A stretch of DNA of 5,674 nucleotides from an uncultured Collinsella sp. (lineage in GTDB: Bacteria; Actinomycetota; Coriobacteriia; Coriobacteriales; Coriobacteriaceae). The translations under genes were made by a program, and so were the position numbers. Under the pieces are notes generated by a model. That model worked only from the letters and a program-made list of their open reading frames with translations. It was not told the DNA's origin and ran no database searches. Shown piece by piece: positions 1 through 5,309 of the stretch; the stretch's first letter is position 1; each line of letters begins with the position of its first letter. Location: assembly GCA_900551635.1 (NCBI GenBank), contig URWQ01000115.1:1-5674 (forward strand). Reading direction: 5' to 3'.

Positions 1-842
1 GAGGTCAACGCCAAGACGATCGTCTGACCCTCGGGGCTGCCCTCGCCGTAAATCTTGTAGATGTGCACGGCGAGCGACTCGCCGGGACGGAACACGTTCC
101 AGGCGCAGGTGGGGCTCGACAGGTTAAAGCTCAAGAAGTTCAGACGCACCGGCGAGCTCATGCCCGAGGTAAAGAGCAGCGCCGCGGCCTCGCCAAACAC
201 GCGGCCAGCCGAAAGCACGATGCCGGTCACGATGGCGGGCATGGCCTCGGGAATCAAGATGTGCAGCGTAGCCTCCCAGCGGGTAAGGCCCATGGCCAGG
301 CACGCATCGCGCTGGGCCTGCGGCACGTCCTCGAGCGCCTGCTGGATCACGCGCACCAGGATGGGGATATTGAACATGGTGAGCGCGACGGCGCCGGAGA
401 TGATGGAGTACTTCCAGCCCAGCTGCACCGAGAACACCAGAAAGCCGAACATGCCGACGACGATGGACGGCAGCGAGGACAGCGTCTCGATGGCGGTGGA
501 GGCGATGTCGCGGATGGGTCCGTCGGGTGAGTACTCGACCAGGAAGACCGCGCCACCCAAGCTGATGGGCACCGAGATGACTAGGGTGATCAGCAACAGA
601 TAGAACGAGTCGAACAGTTGGTAGAGCACGCCGCCCTGGGTTCCGTTGGCGCGCGACGGCTGCGTGAGAAAGCCCGGCTGAAACAGCGTCGAGATGCCCT
701 CGAACAGAATATAGGCCACCATGGAGACGACGATGAGCATGACGATGGCGACGATTGCCGTCAGCACGCCCGTGGCGATGCGGTCCTGCTTTTGGACACG
801 CCCGAGTCTCGCCTCGTCGATATGGATGCGCGTGCTAGCCAC
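1..842 (-). CDS. pstA: Phosphate ABC transporter permease PstA (3' end cut by the window)
   Basis: PstA is the second membrane subunit of the high-affinity phosphate importer and pairs with PstC to form the channel. I read 280 codons plus two bases before the window edge. Hydrophobic segments lie at about residues 24-47, 78-103, 122-143, 147-165 and 203-225, and a last one begins at about 273. The cytoplasmic loop that docks on the ATPase is clear: ACLAMGLTRWEATLHILIPE at about 180-199, followed by GRVFGEAAALL at 213-223, both typical of PstA. The start is a GTG at 842-840, overlapping the pstC stop by 8 bp. AAGG and a GGGGG run lie just upstream inside pstC, and no better start comes before the first membrane segment, so translational coupling to pstC is likely. 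PstA proteins are usually about 280-300 residues, so only a short C-terminal piece should be missing. The family call is firm; the GTG start is an inference. Confidence 0.95.
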   Translation of the reverse strand, partial: MASTRIHIDEARLGRVQKQDRIATGVLTAIVAIVMLIVVSMVAYILFEGISTLFQPGFLTQPSRANGTQGGVLYQLFDSFYLLLITLVISVPISLGGAVFLVEYSPDGPIRDIASTAIETLSSLPSIVVGMFGFLVFSVQLGWKYSIISGAVALTMFNIPILVRVIQQALEDVPQAQRDACLAMGLTRWEATLHILIPEAMPAIVTGIVLSAGRVFGEAAALLFTSGMSSPVRLNFLSFNLSSPTCAWNVFRPGESLAVHIYKIYGEGSPEGQTIVLALT

Positions 843-1743
843 GAGCCTTCGCCCCCTTGCGGCCGATAAGGTGGATGATCAGGATGAAGATGAGGCTCAT
901 GCCCATCAGCAGCAGACCGAGCGCCCACAGAACATCGTCCTGGGCCGAGCCCTCGGCATAGACCGCCATGGACGTGGTGAGCGTGGTGGTGATGGTCGAG
1001 GCCGGCGACAGCAGCGACGTCGGCATGGCCTCGATGCCGCCGATGACCATACGCACGGCGAGCGTCTCGCCAAAGGCGCGGGTCATGCCAAGGATGACAG
1101 CAGTCATGAGCGACGGCATGGCGGACTTGAGCACCACGTGCCAAATGGTCTGCCAGCGGGTGTAGCCCAGCGCGAGCGAGCCCTGGCGGTAGCTGTCGGG
1201 CACGGCGCGCAGACCATCGACCGAAAGGGTGGTCATGGTCGGCAGGATCATGACGGCTAGCACGATGGCGCCGGGCAAGATGCCCAGGCCTGTGCTCACG
1301 TGGAAAACGCTCTTCATAAGGCCGACGACCACGTGAAAGCCGATCAGGCCAAAGACGACTGAGGGAATGCCGGTCAAAAGCTCAATAAGCGGCTGAAAGA
1401 TCTTGGAACCAAACTTAGGTCGAATCTCGACCGCAAAGATGGCAGAGCCGATGGCGATGGGCAGCGCGATGAGCGTGGAGAGCACCATGACCGCAAACGA
1501 GGTGACGATCAGGGGCAGGGCGCCGGTATAGGGCAGGCCGTTTTTAGCCGTGTTGGCCAGGTCCCACTTGGTGCCGGTAAAGAACTCGACGACCGAAACG
1601 CCGTCCTTGAGAAAAGCCGAGAGGCCCTTTTGGGCGACCATAAAGATGAGCGCGGCAACGACAAGCGTCACGAGCGCTACGCACGCACCCGTGACGCCCA
1701 GGCCCACGTTCTCAAGGTCGCGCTTTGGCAGTTGCTTTGCCAT
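835..1743 (-). CDS. pstC: Phosphate ABC transporter permease PstC
   Basis: PstC is the first membrane subunit of the PstSCAB phosphate importer. The protein is 302 residues, normal for the family. Membrane segments are visible at about 15-36, 75-104, 123-144, 153-172, 210-235 and 272-294. IGSAIFAVEIRP at 98-109 and the ELLTGIPSVVFGLIGF stretch at 121-136 are characteristic of PstC. The ATPase-coupling loop runs from about 177 to 227 and includes LRAVPDSYRQGSLALGYTRW, then TRAFGETLA at 221-229. The ATG at 1743 has GGAAAGG six bases upstream. The gene lies 24 bp after the pstS stop and runs into the pstA start, so the three genes form one transcription unit. The pstS-pstC gap shows no hairpin, so I see no built-in device for making extra PstS relative to the membrane subunits. 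Confidence 0.97.
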   Translation of the reverse strand: MAKQLPKRDLENVGLGVTGACVALVTLVVAALIFMVAQKGLSAFLKDGVSVVEFFTGTKWDLANTAKNGLPYTGALPLIVTSFAVMVLSTLIALPIAIGSAIFAVEIRPKFGSKIFQPLIELLTGIPSVVFGLIGFHVVVGLMKSVFHVSTGLGILPGAIVLAVMILPTMTTLSVDGLRAVPDSYRQGSLALGYTRWQTIWHVVLKSAMPSLMTAVILGMTRAFGETLAVRMVIGGIEAMPTSLLSPASTITTTLTTSMAVYAEGSAQDDVLWALGLLLMGMSLIFILIIHLIGRKGAKARG

Positions 1744-1767
1744 TGCAAACCTTTCCGGGGCGATTAC

Positions 1768-2706
1768 TTATTTAGCAGAAACCTTGCCGCTGGCGTCCTT
1801 GACGACCTTCATGGCAGAGACGGGGATAAAGCCCTGCTCCTCGACGAGCTTGCCCTGGACGTCGTCGGAAAGCATGAACTCCAGGAAAGCCTTGGTGGCG
1901 TCGTCGGCGTCCTTTGCGCAGTACATGTGCTCGGTAGCCCAGATCTTAAAGGAGTCGTCGGTGACGTTTGCGCTCTTGGGCTCCACGCCCTCGACCTTGA
2001 CGGCGTTGAACTTGGAGTCGTCGAAGTGTGAGAAGTCGAGGTAGGAGATGGCGTTGTCGGTGCTGGCCATCTGAGTCTGGACATCGCCGGACTTGTCGAG
2101 CTCGGCGTCGCCCTTAAAGTCGACGGCCTCGTCACCAAAGACGGCGGCCTCGAAGGTGGCACGGGTGCCGGAGCCGGCCTTGCGGTTGAGAACGACGATG
2201 GTGGCGTCGTCACCGCCGACCTCCTTCCAGTTGGTAATCTGGCCGGAGAAGATGCCCTTGAGCTGCTCAAGGGACAGGTCGTCGACCGTCACGTTCTTGG
2301 AGACGACGGGACCCATGCCCACAACGGCGACCTCGTGGTCGACGAGGTTCTTGACCTGGTCGGCCTCGAGCTTGGTCTCGGCGAAGACGTCGGAGTTACC
2401 GATGGTAACGGTACCGGCGGCGACAGCGGTCAGGCCCTTGCCCGAACCGTTGCCCGAACCGGAGACGGAGACGTCCGGGTTGGCGTCCATGAACTTCTCG
2501 GCAGCGGCCTCGACGAGAGCCTGGAACGAGGAGGCACCGTCATAGGTCACCTCGCCGGAGACGGACTCGGCAGCAGCGGCGCTACCCTTGTCGGCGGCGT
2601 CGGATGCGCCTGCGCCACCGCAACCAACGAGACCGAGACCGACGATACTGGCAAGACCACCAGCGAGGCCGAGGAACTGACGACGAGAATAAGCCTGATC
2701 GAGCAT
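1768..2706 (-). CDS. pstS: Phosphate-binding lipoprotein PstS
   Basis: PstS is the extracytoplasmic phosphate receptor that delivers substrate to PstC-PstA. The product is 312 residues. The N-terminus has SRRQFLG at 7-13, a twin-arginine motif, then a hydrophobic core and the lipobox LVGC with the lipidated cysteine at 29. A low-complexity Ala/Gly/Ser/Asp linker follows, to about residue 50. The binding domain has the family landmarks in order: YDGASS at 55-60, SGSGNGSGKG at 82-91, GNSDVF at 103-108, GIFSGQITNW at 151-160 and NRKAGSGTRATF at 174-185. The last contains the GSGTR phosphate-binding loop. I chose the ATG at 2706 because AAAGGAAG sits just before it and because it puts the signal peptide at the true N-terminus. 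An in-frame ATG at 2724 and a TTG at 2796 lack a ribosome site and would add residues before the signal. Expression on phosphate starvation is expected from the family. Confidence 0.96.
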   Translation of the reverse strand: MLDQAYSRRQFLGLAGGLASIVGLGLVGCGGAGASDAADKGSAAAAESVSGEVTYDGASSFQALVEAAAEKFMDANPDVSVSGSGNGSGKGLTAVAAGTVTIGNSDVFAETKLEADQVKNLVDHEVAVVGMGPVVSKNVTVDDLSLEQLKGIFSGQITNWKEVGGDDATIVVLNRKAGSGTRATFEAAVFGDEAVDFKGDAELDKSGDVQTQMASTDNAISYLDFSHFDDSKFNAVKVEGVEPKSANVTDDSFKIWATEHMYCAKDADDATKAFLEFMLSDDVQGKLVEEQGFIPVSAMKVVKDASGKVSAK

Positions 2707-2709
2707 GAT

Positions 2710-2717
2710 CTTCCTTT
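2710..2717 (-). promoter_or_regulatory. Ribosome binding site that sets the pstS start
   Basis: On the minus strand AAAGGAAG occupies these positions, with five bases between GGA and the ATG at 2706. The alternative in-frame ATG at 2724 overlaps this site and has only GC-rich sequence without a purine run upstream, so this site selects 2706. Confidence 0.7.
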
Positions 2718-2731
2718 CATACATGCGAATC

Positions 2732-2748
2732 GCGGGCACCCTGCCCGC
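2732..2748 (-). promoter_or_regulatory. Small perfect hairpin in the pstS leader
   Basis: GCGGGCA (2748-2742 on the minus strand) and TGCCCGC (2738-2732) form a perfect 7-bp, GC-rich stem around a three-base GGG loop. It ends about 25 bases before the pstS start codon, just ahead of the ribosome site. No T-run follows, so it is not a simple terminator. It might stabilise the 5' end of the pstS message or affect its translation. That role is inferred from position only. Confidence 0.35.
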
Positions 2749-2848
2749 TTTGCTGTTTGGAAAGATACGGCCCCGACCGGGCAGCGCTCGCGCCAACTGC
2801 GGTTTCTTACGGGCATCTGATAGACCCTTACCGCAAACGCGGCTCGGC

Positions 2849-2865
2849 TTTACAAACGAATAACA
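2849..2865 (-). promoter_or_regulatory. Candidate Pho-type direct repeat upstream of pstS
   Basis: On the plus strand TTTACA (2849-2854) and ATAACA (2860-2865) are spaced by five bases, an 11-base period. This is the layout of the TTAACA-like repeats bound by PhoP in Bacillus; the second copy misses the first base. ATTCACC at 2867-2873 also resembles the GTTCACC unit of Streptomyces Pho boxes, but it is out of phase. The site lies about 145 bases upstream of the pstS start. A weak TTGGTG (2878-2873) with TGTAAA (2854-2849), 18 bases apart, would place a minus-strand promoter over it. With only two half-sites in a short AT-rich patch, chance is possible. Confidence 0.25.
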
Positions 2866-2902
2866 AATTCACCACCAAGCATGACCCGCCTTTTACACCA
2901 AT

Positions 2903-2978
2903 AAAAACGAAGTTGCGGTGAAATAGTTCCTGTTTGGCCATCAAATGGCCCATTCTAGGAACTATTCCACCGCAACTT
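2903..2978 (-). terminator. Very long hairpin with T-run after the peptidase gene
   Basis: Arms 2910-2920 and 2968-2978 pair over 11 bp. Arms 2922-2931 and 2957-2966 pair over 10 bp. The position between them (2921/2967) is an A-C mismatch on plus-strand RNA but a G-U wobble on minus-strand RNA. After a small asymmetric internal loop, 2936-2941 pairs with 2945-2950 around a CAA loop. Reading the minus strand, the stem is followed after two bases by TTTTT (2907-2903). It starts 21 bases after the peptidase stop codon. This fits intrinsic termination of the HAD-peptidase transcript before pstS. The stem is much longer than usual, so it may be a dispersed repeat that has been taken on as a terminator. 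Confidence 0.75.
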
Positions 2979-2999
2979 AGATTGGAAAACCGCGTAATC

Positions 3000-4436
3000 T
3001 TAAAGTTCGAGCTCGTTGAGGCGCAGGATTGCCACGATGTAAATCTTGAGCGCTTGCTTGAGCTGTTCCTCGTTGGCGCACTCGTTGGGGCCGTGCATCT
3101 GGCCGCCCCATGCGGGCAGCTCCAGGCCGGTTTCCTCGGGGCCAAATGAGACGGCGCGGGCAAAGTTGCGTGCGTACGTGCCACCGCCCATGGCGAAGGG
3201 CTCGGCGTGCTTACCCGTAAACTCGTTATAAGTGTCAATCAGCGCCTTCACGGCCGGATCGTCAGCAGAGACCGAGAACGGCACCTTGGTACGACCCACG
3301 CGATACGTCACACCAAAGCGGCCCACGAGCGGCTCGAGCTGCTCGCAGATGGTATCGGCGCTCGTGCTGTCGGGGAAACGCACGTCGATGACCTGCTCAA
3401 TGTGGCCATCCGCCACGCGGATGACGCCGGGGTTGCAGGTGAGCGGGCCAAACGCGGGGCTCGTCGCGTCGATACCCAGGCCGCGGCCATAGGCGTCCGC
3501 ATGCACAAAGGCCAGAAACTTGACAAACTCGTGCTCGGCAGGCGTCAGCAGGCGCTCGTCGCGCGCACCAAACGCGTCCTCGGCCTCGCGCAGATACGCT
3601 ACGATGAGGCTGACGGCATTGATCGTTCCCTCGGGCATCGAGGCGTGACCGCCAATGCCGTGGGCGAAAATCTGCGCATGGCCGTTATCCAGCTTCGTGA
3701 TCTCCAGGCGGTCGGCGTTCTCAACGGGCGCCGGCAGCTCATCGGCGGCAATCGCGAGCTCGCAGATAGACTGCGACGGAATGGCGTTGCTCGCCTCGGC
3801 ACCGCTCCAGGACACAATGCGCCCGCCGTCGATCTTGGGGCTCACAAACGTCGCCCCAAACTGGCCCTTCTCGGCATTACAGACCGGGAACTCGGCATCG
3901 GGCGTAAATAGAAAGTCGGGGTCTGCGTGGTTCTCCAGATAATGGTGAACGTCGGACATGCCCACTTCCTCATCGCAGCCCAGCAGCGCACGGAAGGTAT
4001 AGCGCGGCACAATGCCGTGCTTGAGCAGGTAGGCGCCGGCATAGAGCGACAACACCGCCGGACCCTTGTCGTCGATCACGCCACGGCCGAGCAGCCAGCC
4101 CTCGCGGCGCTCCATCGCAAACGGGTCGGTGTTCCAACCGGGGCCAGCGGGTACCACGTCCACATGGCAGATGGTCGCGAGCTGCTTATCGCCGCGGCCC
4201 GGAATATCGGCGATGCCCACAAAGCCCTCGTCGTCGCTCGTCTGGTAGCCGAGCTTTTGCGCGATGCCGAGCGCGCAATCGAGTGCGTCACGGACCGGGC
4301 GGCCAAACGGCGCGCCGGGCTCCGCATCAGCAGAAACTGCCACGGACGGATAACTCACCAGCTGCTCGATATCGGCGACGACATCCTCCCAGACCTCGTC
4401 GACATACTCGGCAACGCTCTGCTCCACCTGATTCAT
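3000..4436 (-). CDS. M20 family metallodipeptidase (PepV/Sapep type)
   Basis: This is a cytoplasmic dipeptidase of the M20 family, expected to use two Zn or Mn ions to cleave dipeptides. It is 478 residues, close to PepV and Sapep. The metal and catalytic set is complete and in order: H91 and D93 in ICHVDVVPAGPGW; the aspartates of DDKGP at 122-126; E156 and E157 in CDEEVGMSD, catalytic base and metal ligand; D180 in TPDAEFP; and the last histidine, H448, in MHGPNE. H264 in GIGGHASMPEG matches the active-site histidine of the lid domain. The ATG at 4436 has a near-perfect AAGGAGGT six bases upstream; an in-frame GTG at 4481 has none. No signal peptide is seen. The gene follows the HAD gene by 54 bp with no terminator between them, so they are probably co-transcribed. 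The exact substrate cannot be read from the sequence; other M20 roles such as tripeptidase or deacylase are less likely. Confidence 0.93.
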   Translation of the reverse strand: MNQVEQSVAEYVDEVWEDVVADIEQLVSYPSVAVSADAEPGAPFGRPVRDALDCALGIAQKLGYQTSDDEGFVGIADIPGRGDKQLATICHVDVVPAGPGWNTDPFAMERREGWLLGRGVIDDKGPAVLSLYAGAYLLKHGIVPRYTFRALLGCDEEVGMSDVHHYLENHADPDFLFTPDAEFPVCNAEKGQFGATFVSPKIDGGRIVSWSGAEASNAIPSQSICELAIAADELPAPVENADRLEITKLDNGHAQIFAHGIGGHASMPEGTINAVSLIVAYLREAEDAFGARDERLLTPAEHEFVKFLAFVHADAYGRGLGIDATSPAFGPLTCNPGVIRVADGHIEQVIDVRFPDSTSADTICEQLEPLVGRFGVTYRVGRTKVPFSVSADDPAVKALIDTYNEFTGKHAEPFAMGGGTYARNFARAVSFGPEETGLELPAWGGQMHGPNECANEEQLKQALKIYIVAILRLNELEL

Positions 4437-4441
4437 GGACG

Positions 4442-4449
4442 ACCTCCTT
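4442..4449 (-). promoter_or_regulatory. Strong ribosome binding site of the peptidase gene
   Basis: AAGGAGGT on the minus strand, six bases before the ATG at 4436, is an almost complete match to the 16S anti-Shine-Dalgarno. It is the strongest ribosome site in the window, fixes the peptidase start, and suggests efficient translation independent of the upstream HAD gene. Confidence 0.85.
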
Positions 4450-4490
4450 AGCAATGAGCGGCGAGCGTGCCCGCCCCTCACATTACGTCA

Positions 4491-5153
4491 TTAGATAGCG
4501 AAAAGTTTAGCAAGCTCGGCCACCGAGTGCACCACCGCATCGGCGCCCGCGGCCTCGTGCTCCCCCGGCGCCGCCGCGCCCGAATAGATGCCGATGCACG
4601 GCACGCCCATCGCGTGCGCACCCTCCACATCGTTGAAGCGATCGCCGATCATCACGGCCTCGTCCGCGGTCGCACCCAGGGCCGCCAGGGCATCGCGGAC
4701 CGAATCGGCCTTGGTCTCGCGCCCCTGCGGCGGATTCATGCCAACCACCGCCTCAAACTGAGAAAGCCCGAGCTCACGTACCATATCGATGCACTTTGCC
4801 TCCATGCGCGACGTCGCCACGGCCATGCGCTTGCCCCGGGCGGCCAACCCATCCAGAAACTCGGGGACCCCGTCGAACACGGGATACTCCTCCGGTCCCA
4901 GCTCATCAAAAAAAGCACGGTACTCGTCGGCCACCACAAGCGACTCCTCGCGGGAAAAGCCGTAAAAGTCGTGAAAGCTCTTCCACAGGGGCGGCCCGAT
5001 CATGCGGCGCAGATCACCCATCTGCGCCTCCGAAAACCCGCGCGCAGCCAGCGTCTTGCACGTCGAGGTCATCACCGCCCGGCCCGTATCTGCCACCGTG
5101 CCGTCAAAATCGAACAGCACGACCGGCCGTTTGCCTATCTCCAACGCCTCCAT
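4491..5153 (-). CDS. HAD-superfamily hydrolase, Gph/PgmB-like phosphatase
   Basis: The 220-residue protein has all four HAD motifs. Motif I is DFDGTVADTG at 15-24, with nucleophile D15 and general acid D17. Motif II is VATSRM, with T114/S115. The motif III lysine is likely K148 in ETKADS. Motif IV is MIGDRFNDVEGA, with D171 and D175. A helical cap lies between motifs I and II (about residues 25-95), placing it in subfamily I with phosphoglycolate phosphatases and beta-phosphoglucomutases. It is expected to hydrolyse a small phosphorylated metabolite in the cytoplasm; the substrate is not predictable. I chose the ATG at 5153 because GAGG lies seven bases upstream. The ATG at 5159 is nearly as possible, while a GTG at 5186 is unsupported. 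It is probably the first gene of a two-gene unit with the peptidase. Confidence 0.9.
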   Translation of the reverse strand: MEALEIGKRPVVLFDFDGTVADTGRAVMTSTCKTLAARGFSEAQMGDLRRMIGPPLWKSFHDFYGFSREESLVVADEYRAFFDELGPEEYPVFDGVPEFLDGLAARGKRMAVATSRMEAKCIDMVRELGLSQFEAVVGMNPPQGRETKADSVRDALAALGATADEAVMIGDRFNDVEGAHAMGVPCIGIYSGAAAPGEHEAAGADAVVHSVAELAKLFAI

Positions 5154-5203
5154 CGGCATTCCTCTTCCCCAGTTGACGATTTCCACACCGACACTTCAAA
5201 CTA

Positions 5204-5232
5204 TTGACTATTCAACAATTGAACCTAGTAAT
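5204..5232 (+). promoter_or_regulatory. Candidate promoter for the DegV-family gene, with a dyad in the spacer
   Basis: TTGACT (5204-5209) and AGTAAT (5227-5232) are separated by 17 bases. The first matches the -35 consensus at five of six bases and the second matches the -10 at four of six. The spacer holds a perfect dyad, TTCAA-CAA-TTGAA (5211-5223), which could be a repressor site. Transcription would begin about 70 bases before the DegV start codon. Confidence 0.45.
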
Positions 5233-5296
5233 GTGGAACGACTCAACTATACTTGTCGCACTTTGCTCTCAGAAGGCGGCGCGCAAGCGCCCCAAC

Positions 5297-5302
5297 GAAA
5301 GG
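5297..5302 (+). promoter_or_regulatory. Ribosome binding site of the DegV-family gene
   Basis: GAAAGG lies seven bases before the ATG at 5310. Together with the immediate start of the family's N-terminal ITDSTSD motif, this makes the start codon secure. Confidence 0.7.
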
Positions 5303-5309
5303 TGCAATT

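Larger units (their letters stand above)
2707..2999. other. Intergenic region between the peptidase gene and pstS
   Basis: This 293-base stretch contains no convincing gene. From the peptidase side it holds the long hairpin and T-run, the candidate Pho-type repeat near 2849-2865, a GC-rich leader of about 100 bases with small self-complementary patches, and the leader hairpin and ribosome site of pstS. The pstS promoter must lie here or just upstream, but I could not find a clear -10/-35 pair. The best candidate is the weak one overlapping the Pho-type repeat. Confidence 0.6.
5154..5309. other. Divergent intergenic region between the HAD and DegV genes
   Basis: This 156-base gap separates two genes read outward and should contain both promoters. 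Its middle (about 5185-5260) is clearly richer in A and T than the flanking genes. For the minus strand, TTGAGT and TTCAAT separated by 17 bases (about 5246-5218) make a weak promoter candidate for the HAD gene. For the plus strand see the separate promoter entry; TATACT at 5248-5253 is a second good -10 without a good -35. Near the DegV gene, GGCGC-GCAA-GCGCC (5278-5291) forms a small 5-bp hairpin with a GNRA-type loop in the leader. Confidence 0.5.

Noticed and set aside
61..603. Long plus-strand open frame of 180 codons opposite pstA
   Set aside because: It lies wholly antisense to a clear PstA coding frame, its translation is low-complexity and resembles no family, and open antisense frames are common in GC-rich DNA.
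1744..1767. Possible attenuator hairpin between pstS and pstC
   Set aside because: The gap is only 24 bases and contains the pstC ribosome site with no stem of useful length.
2707..2796. Longer PstS starting at an in-frame TTG at 2796 or ATG at 2724
   Set aside because: These add up to 30 residues before a twin-arginine lipoprotein signal that should be N-terminal, and neither has a ribosome site, unlike the ATG at 2706.
2828..3238. Minus-strand open frame of 136 codons across the peptidase 3' end and the hairpin
   Set aside because: It is out of frame with the peptidase, runs through the long hairpin and terminator region, and shows no motif; it is a chance open frame.
3207..3911. Plus-strand open frame of 234 codons opposite the peptidase gene
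   Set aside because: It is rich in Arg, His, Gly and Ala, has no recognisable domain or ribosome site, and the opposite strand encodes a complete M20 active site.
4437..4481. Longer peptidase starting at an in-frame GTG at 4481
   Set aside because: The extra 15 residues would be read through the strong ribosome site AAGGAGGT that serves the ATG at 4436.
4467..5207. Plus-strand open frame of 246 codons opposite the HAD gene
   Set aside because: The translation is Arg/His-rich without motifs, while the minus strand has all four HAD motifs in order.
5248..5253. TATACT as the main -10 of the DegV gene
   Set aside because: No acceptable -35 lies 16-18 bases upstream; the nearest, TTGAAC, is 23 bases away. 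It is kept only as a secondary possibility.
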